Part shown: positions 45,295 to 55,322 of the stretch, one piece after another
Layout of the letters: every line of letters begins with the position of its first letter
How positions within the stretch are numbered: position 1 is the stretch's first letter
Assembly (NCBI GenBank): GCA_028554755.1
Contig: JAPTOF010000010.1
Location: 14,332,501 to 14,396,500 of the forward strand
Direction: 5' to 3'
Length of the DNA stretch: 64,000 bases
Source: Cordia subcordata
Lineage: Eukaryota > Streptophyta > Magnoliopsida > Boraginales > Cordiaceae
The notes under the pieces: model-generated
Databases searched by the model: none
The model's input: the letters and a program-made list of their open reading frames with translations, nothing else
Told to the model about the DNA's origin: nothing
Made by a program: the position numbers and the translations under genes

Positions 45295-46165
45295 CTTGGG
45301 ATAAAAGAGAGATATCTTTTTATCCAAAGCCATGCTTTACAATCCAAGAGCTATGTCTAATCCTTGTGTTTGATCCTCTTATATGCTTGATTCCTAGTTT
45401 TAAATGTGTTTAGAAGTATGTGTGTGAAGTGGCATTAGGTGGATTCAGGGTTTAGGGAAATGGGTGCGTGAAATAGTGGGTGTTATTCCTCAAAAATTAC
45501 TGAAAAATGCTTAAATAGAGCTGTCAACATGTAGGGCCAGGGGACCAATCGGTCGACCGGCCTTGGGGCTTGATCGACTTGCCTAAATTGGCCAATATTT
45601 TGATGTGGATAGGGCCTAGGCCGGTTGACCAGCCCTCACAGGAGGTTAACCAGCCTTGACAATAGAATGTTCATATCTTGCTGATTTTGGCTCTGATTAG
45701 CGCAACAATTTTTCTACGGCTTCGTACTACTTTCAAGGATCTCTCAAGCCATTTTTCTTCATATTTTGCACCCTATAAATGTGTCCAAACTTTGTCCATG
45801 TCCTCCTTGGTTGCAAGCTCCGAATTTGGCTCCCGTTGCCCTCAGTTTCGCCTTGGTCGCTTCTTCTTTTGCGCGGCTTGTTTGAAATGCATCTTCGAAG
45901 CCTTGTTTAGGTCCCAAACACCTTTGGTTTTAATTCGCATACTAAATACCATCAATCAAGCTTGAATCATCTCTCCCAATCTCACCTAAAACAAGCAATA
46001 AACAGCATTAATGTAGCATTTAAGTTCTAACCACAATTATGAACATATAAAACCTAATATGCATAAGTATGACCTAAATGCTATACCAATACACCCAATG
46101 AAACACAAAACACCTCAAAACAAGAATAAGAATGCAATATATAAACACACACAAACCCAACACAT
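45295..46165 (-). repeat. Partial LTR of element E
   Basis: Corresponds to the portion of C2 from about 41619 to 42330. It includes a CG-motif cluster (45530-45665, GGTCGACCGGCC). The first ~1.2 kb of the LTR and the adjoining leader of E were lost in one deletion at 45294/45295. Confidence 0.78.
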
Positions 46166-46719
46166 AAGTGGACTAAGTGCTGGGGTTAGATTGCTCTAAT
46201 CACCTAGAATCCTATTAGCTAGCCCTAATTCCTAAGTCATAAAGACCACGCCGTACTTTTAGGCATCGCCACTTAGGGACAGACCTACACTAAGGCTTAG
46301 GGTACAAATTAGGAGCCTCATTAGAGGTCTAAATTAGAGCACTTATTATAATCCATCAAGCAACCCTAACAAGAAGTAGTAACACCCATTCACAAGACGT
46401 AACCACCCTAGTTCCCTTTTCCACTTGCTTGACTCCCTTAGATTGCTTGATTCCCCTATCATACACACACACACACACCACTTTTATTTCTTTGTCTTTA
46501 GCTTAGATTTATCTTTTCCAAGCTCCCCTTGATCTAAAAACACCAAAAAGATCGTAAATTAGGTCCCAACATGTAGCTTTTTAGGACACATTTTGCTTGG
46601 AACACCACTCACGTTAGGCCTTCCAATAGATTCAACCTCGCACTTGCACACATCATATTATACATGACCCATGCACTTGTGGGCTATTTAGGCTTGTCCT
46701 CACGAATAGCGATCATCCA
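46166..46719 (+). repeat. Inverted LTR segment (start of LTR F)
   Basis: Reads as the reverse complement of the first ~555 bp of the C-type LTR. The true LTR start (complement of TAGCGATCA at 46719) is at its right end, and TCCAC bases at both breakpoints are in inverted relation (GTGGA at 46169, TCCAC at 46721). The rest of the LTR follows in the normal orientation. Confidence 0.75.
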
Positions 46720-47323
46720 CTAATCCCCAATCTAACCTTAGGACTTGGTGCGAGTTCGTCCCTAAGCTTCGCTCCACTTAAAGCTATGGCGTGGGCCTTA
46801 TGGACCTAGGGCGGGGTGGACTAACTAGTCTTCTTAAGTGAACTAAGGTCAACTAAACCTATCTGGACTCCTATTGGATGGATTTAAAGCCAAAGAGGAC
46901 TTGACCTAGGCTAGTTACTAGTTGTGCACCATGAATCGCATCACAATTATGGAAATTAACAATTACGCACAAAGCATACACATCTAGGGCATTGAATTCG
47001 ATAATATTCTGGAGTATTCTACTACTAAGCACATAGACATAGATTACACCAATTTAAGCAATAGCACACGACATGTAAGCAATAGAAGCTATTGATGTTA
47101 TTAGGTATGCAAACACACACATAGACATATATATATATAAGCATACCCACTTCATGTAATCAGCACACAAACACATAGACATGCAAGCATAATATTTTAG
47201 AGATGGTTAATAGCATAATAGACTTCAATATATATATATGCAACATCATTGAGGCATTTCAACAAACATAGACATGTAAGTAAAATGGCGTTTGAAACCT
47301 TAAGCACAAAGCGCACACACACA
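46720..47323 (-). repeat. LTR F, middle part
   Basis: Directly continues the C-type LTR from about 570 bp in (compare 25985-26490). It ends at a long AT-rich microsatellite. Confidence 0.78.
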
Positions 47324-47514
47324 CATATATGTATATATATATGTATATATGTATATATATATATGTATGTATATATATATGTATTTAGGTATATACATAT
47401 ATACATACATGTATATACCTAAATACATACATATATATATATATGTATGTATGCATATATATAGATATATATTCATACATACATACATACACATATATAT
47501 ATATATATATGTAT
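47324..47514. repeat. AT/GTAT/CATA microsatellite, left of the virus insert
   Basis: Expanded version of the LTR's TA run (26492-26523 in C1). It runs up to the viral sequence, and a shorter TA run (51070-51092) lies on the other side. Confidence 0.88.
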
Positions 47515-48315
47515 AATCCCTGCAGCCACACCAATAGTAGGATAGCTTTTAGAAAAGTAGTCATAATGTAAGCGATAAGTTTAAGGCAACCGATTGTACA
47601 TATCTGATAGAAAAATCTTGTATAAACAGGTACTCCTCCTTAGCAAAAGAGAGCTCTTCTATTTGTTGCTTTCATATATGTAATCTGCTCTCTTTTGTAA
47701 AATTACCTTAGTCTCTCAATAATATACAACTCAGTTTCTATTCATCTCTCATCCCAAATTTTCTGTTACAAAGCTCAGTGACTGTAAGTAAGTTCCTCTC
47801 TATTTTCTCCTCTCTTAATTTTTAAACAACTCTAGGGATAAGGGCAAAAAATTCTCGCATGACAAAAAGATCCTATGAACTGAAAAGGTATGTTTAGTTA
47901 GTTTGATCCCAAATAAAAGAATAGTGTGATTTCGCTAATATCATGATTCGGTGAACAAGCCACTCTCTGATGTAACCTTACCTTGCATAAAGAGCAAAAA
48001 GGGAAGCGAGTCTGACCAGAGGCCGAATTGGAGAATGGCCCATATGGGACTAACGCACGTCCATGAGCTCTTGATGCACAAGAGGTTACCGTTGTTGATC
48101 CTGGCTGGTACACCTAATCATTTATTAAACATCTATACTATTCCTTTATTTTTGCTCAAACTTTGTCGGAAGATGGGCAAGCCTAGCCTGAGCATCTGGC
48201 ATGAGTCGAGTAACTCTCACCTGTCTGTGCTGTGAGAACGAACATGCCTCCTACTCATCTTACGGTAAGGGCGAACAGGCGTCCGCAAGACAATCCTGCT
48301 GTAACCCCCCAATTT
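47515..48315 (+). promoter_or_regulatory. Pararetroviral intergenic/leader region
   Basis: Noncoding. A TATAAAC element at 47620-47626 is a plausible core promoter, with CT-rich sequence downstream. The long leader to 48315 has short out-of-phase frames, as usual for these viruses. Assignment of a promoter is inference from position. Confidence 0.45.
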
Positions 48316-48327
48316 TGGTATCAGAGC
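48316..48327 (+). other. Pararetroviral initiator tRNA-Met primer site
   Basis: TGGTATCAGAGC, identical to the copia site at 15074. About 100 nt before the first viral ORF. Caulimovirids use the same tRNA, so the movement-protein match, not this site, separates virus from copia. Confidence 0.85.
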
Positions 48328-48427
48328 CTGATTATGGACTCTGTTCATAAAAGGGTAATGATCTAAATAGATTCTTAGTAAAGGAAGATCGAAGTAGTCA
48401 GCGAGAAAGTAGCCTGTAAATGTCAAA

Positions 48428-48889
48428 ATGAATTTCAATGAGTTTTGTTCTTATGTTGATTATGTTTTAGACATGATAGACTTTACCAATGATAGAATTA
48501 GAAATTATTTAGATACTGGTAATTTGTTAATGTGTGTTAATCCTTTAAACAATTATATTCGTCAGTTTTTATTGATAGATGAATTATTAGAACCTTTTAA
48601 TAATATTCAAAGACAATTTGTTCAGGATTATATAGATATAATAGATAGTCATAACAATGAATTATATAGGTTAGATCTAGAAGCATAATTAAAATTAATA
48701 TATGGAAATGACACTGTAGATAATATAACTAATCCTGTAGATGAGACAGATAGTATAACAAGACAATTAGAAAACTTAAATTTAGATGATGATAATGAAA
48801 CGCTCCCACCTACTAGTCCATGTAGTTTAAGTAGTTATGAGGGTGATAGTATATATGAAGCTAATATGGATAATTTATATGAATACTAA
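48428..48889 (+). pseudogene. Pararetroviral ORF1-like, one stop
   Basis: ATG at 48428; the frame is open to a TAA at 48686-48688 and then open again to 48887-48889, 153 codons in all. Size and place match the small first ORF of bacilliform caulimovirids. Asp/Asn/Ile/Leu-rich, no recognised domain; the last third is acidic and serine-rich. Its stop overlaps the next ATG at 48879. Function in the family is poorly known; this copy is inactive. Confidence 0.6.
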
Positions 48890-49170
48890 CAAGATAGAAC
48901 ATACAGAGAAAGAAATAAAAATAATTAGAGAAAACTTAGATTTTATAAAAGACCAAAGTTATAACAAAAAGATAGAAGGTAAACAGATTGTAGAAGAAGT
49001 ATCAAAAAACACAGATATGCAAGTTAGTGAAATTAAAAAAGACTTTGAAAAAAAATTAAATCTAGAATAGAAAAATTAGGAAATAACATAGAACAAATAA
49101 AAAATAAAATAAACGAGATGGATTATAATTTGAAACAATATTATAAATTACACGGTTTAGAATTTAATTA
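48879..49170 (+). pseudogene. Pararetroviral ORF2-like (coiled coil), frameshifted
   Basis: ATG at 48879 overlaps the end of ORF1. Lys/Glu-rich with a heptad-like pattern, consistent with the virion-associated coiled-coil protein at this place in related viruses. The first frame stops at 49070 and the remainder to just before 49171 is in another frame. The next ORF begins immediately (ATG 49171), the tight TAATG-type junction typical of leaky-scanning pararetroviral ORFs. Confidence 0.55.
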
Positions 49171-50460
49171 ATGACAACAATAGAAGATTACTATAGTAAT
49201 GAGTATTATAAAGAAGCAATTAAGTATAGTGAGAATTTCTAAGTCCACCTGAAGGATTATCTATGATTAAGGCAGGAACTCCTCTAGAGCAAACCATAAT
49301 TAAACAAAATAATACTATTATGATATTGTAGATAAAAATTATAGGGAAACTGGAAAATTTAGAAAGTAGAATTAATAATTTAGAGAAAGGAAATGTAATT
49401 AACAATAATAAGTCTGGATTGGAAAATGATATAGACAAATTATCAACACAGATAAGTAAATTAAATCTAGGAAAGGGAAATTGTGAGGCCTTTAAAGAAT
49501 ACAAGTTTCTAGTTTATGATTCGAAGAAACAATAGTGTTACAATAGGTAGAGGCACGGAAGAAGATAGGCAACGTACAGAAGGATTAGCTACAAAAATAC
49601 GTAGAATAAATGAAGGAACTTTAAGTAATAGATTTAGAAATTTAATTTCTAGAAATAGACCTATACAGTTAACTTTAGATCAAGTAATACATATAGACAG
49701 AGAAATAACAAATTTTAGACAAAACAGATTAAATTTTATTTAGCCTCAAAATCTTTATGATCAAAACTCTAATTTAAATCAATCAAGGTTGTTAATGCAT
49801 TACAGAGAAACTCAAAATAGATGTGTAGGACGAGATGTAGTTAGTGTAAGTTTAATAAATCCAGAGAGTCAACAAACTATTATTAGAGGAAATTTTAATT
49901 TGACACATTTGGGATTAGAGTAATAGGAATAAAAGGGTTAACTAGAAAAGATATAGGAGCTAAAGTCTTTGTAGCTTTAGTAGACAATAGATTCAATAGT
50001 GAGCAAGCAATTGTAGGCGCTATAGAAGTAGATATGAATGATAATGGAGGTTTGTTTTATTGCGCTCCAGATTATGTATTAAATACTAGAGATTTTATAA
50101 AACATTTAAAAATAAAAATTATGACTAAAGGATATGAAACTTTAAGGGAGGGAAAAAATTTATTAGTATGTACATTATTTATAGGAAAATTAACTCAAGG
50201 TAGTCAAGTTAGATTTAAATTTGATATACAAGAAACGGTAAAATTTATTACAAATAAGGGTATAAAACTTTTACCACCATATAAAATAGATGCTTTAGAA
50301 AATGCTGGACAAGAATGGCAAATAACAAATATTTTAAATAATACATCTAGAATTACTTATACACCCTAGGATAGTATGTGGTATAGAGATAATCAAGGAA
50401 GACTTTCAGTTAGGTTTACAGATTGTACTGAGGCAACTAATCATATAGAAGAAGAATAGT
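49171..50460 (+). pseudogene. Pararetroviral polyprotein start with movement-protein domain
   Basis: Opens at 49171 but is soon frameshifted near 49240 and again near 49500. A charged region with coiled-coil character comes first. A recognisable 30K-type movement domain then spans about 49830-50370. Its conserved core includes a GIKGLTRKDIGAKVFVALVD segment and the pattern TKGYE...GKNLLVCTLFIGKLT in 50034-50369. An indel near 49915-49925 and a TAG at 50367-50369 interrupt it. The family role is cell-to-cell movement through plasmodesmata. Identification rests on remembered family patterns. No functional product is possible from this copy. Confidence 0.75.
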
Positions 50461-50475
50461 TAGAAGAAGAACAAA

Positions 50476-51060
50476 ATGATGAGGGAAGAAGAAGAATTAA
50501 GAGAAGTAAAGAGATTAGTTAGTATAAGCAACTTAGAAGAAGTTTTATATTATTTAGGACAAAAAACTAAAATAAGTAAAGACGATGATATAGAAGGTAC
50601 TTATGAATTAGATAAGTTTGGGGTTAGGATAAAACGTCTAGATTTAGAAAAAGATAAAAATACTTTATTTAATTTAGAAAACATTGATCAAGAAGAAAGT
50701 GTAGTAGATAATAGGTATAGTAAGGTGATAAAAGAGTTAGAAGAATTAACTATAATTCCTAAGACAATAGAAGAAGAAGAAGATATAATAAATACCTTTT
50801 TAAATAATCCAGAATTAGAAGAAGATAAAGATGATTTAGAAACTATAGCAACTTTAGAAAGTCATACAAAAATTCCTACATAAATTACCAGGAGCATTAG
50901 GTAGAGAAATATATGAAAAATACACTAAAGAAACAGTTAATGCAAAAATTTCATTAGGAAGAGCAATGCAAATAGTAATAGAAATATTAGTTGATAAATG
51001 TACTAATATACAAATTACTAAACAACTTAAAAATGAAACAAGTTTTTGTAAAGAAATATA
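50476..51060 (+). pseudogene. Pararetroviral polyprotein, linker and coat-protein start
   Basis: The frame 50476-50883 is very acidic (Glu/Asp-rich) and matches the linker before the coat protein in such polyproteins. After a frameshift near 50870-50880, a short coat-protein-like stretch (an ALGREIYEKYTKE-type segment) is readable to about 51055, where the virus sequence stops at the TA repeat. The coat protein's zinc finger and all downstream enzymes are missing. Confidence 0.55.
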
Positions 51061-51068
51061 TACTCCCA

Positions 51069-51235
51069 CTATATATATATATATATGTATGTATATTCAA
51101 ATCCATCAAGTACCCATAACCATAATATAATAATCATCCATAATATAAGAGTAATCACCTTACATAGCTCTAATCATATATAATTAGATTTGGGATAAAA
51201 GAGAGATATCTTTCTATCTAAATACATGGCTTACT
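51069..51235 (-). repeat. LTR F, last recognisable part
   Basis: Resumes after the virus with TA repeats and then TTCAAATCCATCAAGTACCC, as at 26524 on. It breaks off at 51235, where an unrelated tandem array begins. Confidence 0.78.
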
Positions 51236-51790
51236 AATGGAATAATTAAAATTCCATGAGAAATTAGTCACAAATTTCCTATGGAAATATTTTTGTAGGT
51301 ATTTCGACCAGAGTAGGAATTACCTACGAAAATTTATCGATAACTATTTCCTACAACTTACCACCAAAATAATTAAAATAAATTAAATTCCATAGTAAAT
51401 TCGTTGGAAATTTCTTACGAAAATATTTCCATAGCTATTTGCAACAGATTGTGCTCCATATGAATTACCAATGAGAATTTATTTGTAGCTATTTCCTATG
51501 ACTTGCCTAAGGAATAATTAAAATAAATTAAATTTCGTAGCAGATATTTTCATAGCTATTTCCAATATATTGTGCTCCTAGGAATTATCTATGAAAATTT
51601 ATCCATAGCTATTTCCTACGATTTACTAATGGAATAATTAAAAGAAATTAAATTCCGTAGGAAATTTCCTACGGAAATATTTCCATATCTATTTCCAATA
51701 GATTGTGTTTCGTAGGAATTACCTATGAGAACTTATTCGTAGCTATTTCCTACGACTTATCAACGAAATAATTAAATCAAATTAAGAAAA
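51236..51790. repeat. Tandem array of ~120-145 bp units with TTCCTACGG palindromes
   Basis: The marker AATAATTAAA recurs at 51241, 51368, 51513, 51633 and 51767, giving unit spacings of 127, 145, 120 and 134. Each unit has several TTTCCTACGA/CCGTAGGAAAT-type elements. A 24-bp perfect palindrome centred on CCGTAGGAAATTTCCTACGG spans 51653-51676. Arrays like this are typical of subterminal regions of plant CACTA transposons, but no CACTA end is visible. Confidence 0.75.
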
Positions 51791-52110
51791 AAATTAAAAA
51801 TTGAAATGTTAGAAATGAATAAATTTAAGAATTATAAAATAAAAACTAAAAAAGTAAATAATTAAATAATTAAAATTTTATAAAATTATGAAGTTAAAAA
51901 TTTATAAATATAAAAAACATAAAAAAATATAATTCATATTTTATAATCTATTATTTGATCATAAAACTATAACATTGTACCTAAAAATTAAGAGAACTAT
52001 TCTAAAGTTAATTTATAATAGCATTTAACAGATCACATAATCTTATTACACCTATTACATAAGAGCTAACATATATTATAAATCATAATCTATAATCTCA
52101 TTTATTTCTC
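51791..52110. other. AT-rich sequence, no gene seen
   Basis: Very AT-rich single-copy-looking sequence after the array. No coding or repeat signal. Confidence 0.5.
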
Positions 52111-52380
52111 TAAATCACTTCTCTCTCTCTCTCTCTCTATACTTGCATATCTATTCATTCAAGGGTTTCTTCGTTGCTTGAGCTTGTGCCACTGCTCGCC
52201 CCTATGACATTCGTTGCTTTGCCGCTGATTTCTTTGAGTACTTGCCTTAATCTTCTTCATCCTCCTTCACTATGGACATCGTCAATGACAACCTCCGGCT
52301 CAACACGAGGTACATCAGCACCAATGCCCCCACCATCACCAGTATCAGATCAATTTGTCTTCTTTTGATTAAAACAAAAA
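52111..52380 (+). other. CT repeat followed by a short Pro/Ser-rich frame
   Basis: A CT microsatellite (about 52120-52138) precedes a 64-codon frame (52174-52368) containing MTTSGSTRGTSAPMPPPSPV. The base composition is much more GC-rich than its surroundings, as expected for a gene 5' end or a transposon ORF start. I do not recognise it, and no continuation is visible. Confidence 0.3.
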
Positions 52381-55322
52381 ACTGAAAATTTATGGGAATT
52401 TTCAATTTATAAATTTCTTTCCTAAGAAAAATGGAGAAATCATGTAAATTTGAAGCTCAATTTTTACTTTTTCAGCTAAAAGATTACAGGTCCTTGCAAA
52501 CAGCTTGATGCACTATTTTCCTTCCACCCTTTTGAGCGAAATACGACAAAAGGAAGGGAAATCCATGGACTAATCCCATTGTCTCCATCTCGTAGGAACT
52601 TCGAGATCACCCCAAGAACGCCTTTGGCATATCCAAGGGTCACTAATTGACTAAAGAATCCTATTTAATAAGTGAAACACATTAGCTGTCTACTTGTAAG
52701 TGGGGTAGTAAGGGTTGAAGAAGGGCAATCAATTATCCTTAAAACCAGCATTTTTAAGACCAAAGAGTGGGGTGGAAAATGGGGGATTTTTTAATTTTTA
52801 ACGATTAAAGTGTTTTGTGTATATGTTCAATTGAATGTGTTAACTGTTAGTTCTTTGCAATTTTTCTTCTTTCTCTTCGAAATTTACGCCTGCTTGCGAA
52901 TTAGGTTCGAGCTCCTATTGAAGTTACGTCCTCGATTAATTGAAAGCCCTAACTTCTCTAGCTCCGATGATCTTCGATCTTTCTCTGGTTCACCTATTTT
53001 TCCTTATGTTTCTTTAATCATAGAATGTAATTTTTACGTGCTCTGTGTATGTAAGCTTTGAGTTAATGGTCGTGAATAAGAAGAAAATAAAACAAATATA
53101 TGTACAAGGTGTCATGTAGCGAATTAGATTTGTGCTTTTTTTTGTTCTTTTTTTAATCATTTGAAAGAATTAATAAATTTGACGTAAGTCGTAGATTAAT
53201 AATAGATACTTGAAGGATCATTTATGGATGTCCAGAGTCTTCACTGTGATCAATAGTTTCTTTTGCCCTCTTTTATTATCATTGTTGAAAAGTGAGTTAG
53301 CTCTTAACTACTTGTACTTGCTCTCAACTTCTTGGTCTATATATAATAACGACTTATTTCATGCCAAGTATGTATTTTGCATGTTAACATTATTGTCAAT
53401 TATGACGCTATGGACTTGCAGTTTAAATTTCTAAGATGCATGTCAATTAGATCTAATTATTGTAGGATGTGACTTTATTCTATATATTCTAATAAATTAA
53501 CTATTAAGATCACTTCCAATGTTGGAATGGTAGAATTGTAGTTTGAATGACAATATGCATCATAATTAGATTTCATCATATCACTTTCAATGTTATACCA
53601 ATTGTTGAAGCTAAAGCTTTAAACCAAAACTTTAAAGCCTCGCAAGAATATGAAAATGAGAGAACTACATAGACCCTTTTGAATTATTCCCAGATAGACA
53701 GCTTAAAATGACTAAAAAGCAGCAAATTGTACTTAAATCACAAAGAAAGAGAAAATGGACACATGCTTCTCATACTAGCTCCTCCTTAATTAGATGTTTG
53801 ATAGTAGCCTTAAGAGCATCAAATGCATACAATGTATTCTACAAGTAGGATCAAATTCACCAACTAATAAGAACTTGCAAAGACAGAGCAAATGAAGCAT
53901 TAAGTTCCAAGCTTTTTTTTGTATCAAAGACAATTCAGAATCCTTCTAGAGTTGACAGCATATAAAAAGACAATTCAATTGCTTTCTCATAACTTTGTTT
54001 ATTAATGTTGTTAGTGCAGTCTTTTTTTTTTTCTTTTATATAGAAAAGTTTTTCTTTTTTATGAAAAACTTCTCATGTCTTCTATTGAATATAGAGAACA
54101 AGGGCAAAGTTGAGACTTTTTAAGACATTAAGAAGTCTTAACTTAACCACTTGCACAAGAGAGAAATGATAAATTCATAACTCAATTTGCATATAGTAAT
54201 CTTTATGGCAAGATTTGGAGCACTTTAGAGTTTAGATAAGTGAAAATTAAAATAGTAGATTTTCATGCTTACTTTCAAGTATCGCTTTTCACTTATCTGT
54301 CATTGAAGTATTTAGTTTCTCTTAGGCTTCAAGTTTTCAGGCATACAACTTTAGACTAGAGGATTTGCCTATCTCGATTAACAAAATTCAATTGTTTTAG
54401 TTAGCTCTTTTGCAGCTATTTTTAGAATTCATTTTGGCAATTGCCATGTGCTGTAATATGGCCAATGCATTGGTACCTATTAGCAAGAAGGTTGAGACTT
54501 CAAAGCCTTCTCTTACTCAGGAAAAGATCAAAGCACAAGAATAAGGTATATATCAACTTTGATTATTGTGTTTGGCTTTGCTACATATTTTGTAGGAGTG
54601 TTTTTACTATTTAGTAATTTTATTTTATTTTAATTTACAGTAATAAATTCTTGGTTTAAATTAGTGTGATTAGAGATGTAGCATTAATGCAAAACCATTA
54701 TGCTCTTTTGGTCGCAGGGACTATATATAAGTGATGAAACAATTTGTGTTTTGAAACAGCAGTTTTCTAGTTGCCAATAAATGACTGAGATATCGAGTTG
54801 CATTGTTAGTGTAGCTTTTTATTTCCTAAACTTAATGGACTAAATTAGCTTCTATATTCTTATATTAGTGTTATGTATGCCTAACCTTTTAATTGGCATC
54901 AATTAAATGTGGGAATCTCTTAAAGCTCTTTTAGGAGCTAAAATTGGCATCAATCAAGGTTGAGAATCCTACTGCATCTCAATCTATTGGGCTGGCTAAG
55001 AAAAAGCCTGCTAAAGGCCCATCCTCTAAGCAAGAAACATGTATTCAATTAATGTCCTTTTATTTCAAGAGAAGCTATTGCAAAGAGGAACTAGAGTGTA
55101 AATGAGCTCTATTTTATGGCCTCTAGAGCATGCACAAGGTATGTATGATGTGTGGCACAACTTAAGTTACTAACAGATTGATTCTATTCTTCTTTAGTCT
55201 TGTAGTTGAATTATTCATCTATCGTAATACCAATTGAATCAGCCTGATTTACATAGAATTATTTAGCTTGTTGAAAAATTCCATAATATATTGTGGAATA
55301 TATGTGTTATTTTTTTAGGTAA
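52381..55322. other. Low-information region, no confident gene
   Basis: Mixed AT-rich sequence. A stretch near 52850-53050 looks like a transcribed 5' region (TCCGATGATCTTCGATCTTTC), and short Lys/Ser-rich frames occur near 54480-54545 and 54955-55035 (NPTASQSIGLAKKKPAKGPS), but none can be linked into a protein I recognise. These may be upstream exons of the following pseudogene or a separate relic. Confidence 0.3.

Larger units (their letters stand above)
47515..51068 (+). mobile_element. Endogenous pararetrovirus fragment (Caulimoviridae)
   Basis: About 3.55 kb from a DNA plant virus, integrated in the TA microsatellite of LTR F. The order is viral leader, initiator-Met primer site, two small ORFs, then the start of a large polyprotein ORF with a movement-protein domain, ending in the early coat-protein region. 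Three consecutive overlapping ORFs suggest a bacilliform type (badnavirus/tungrovirus or an endogenous relative). Protease, RT and RNase H are absent. Stops and frameshifts occur in each ORF, so this copy is a defective fossil. The strong A/T-rich codon use differs from the surrounding elements. Genus is not resolved. Confidence 0.82.

Noticed and set aside
47197..47494. Frames rich in Ile-Tyr repeats
   Set aside because: Direct translation of the AT/GTAT microsatellite.
47515..48315. Copia LTR upstream of TGGTATCAGAGC
   Set aside because: No partner LTR in the window and the ORFs that follow are pararetroviral, including a movement-protein domain. A copia gag would be expected instead.
52174..52368. 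CACTA transposase ORF start
   Set aside because: Pro/Ser-rich text alone is not enough. No transposase motif follows in any frame.
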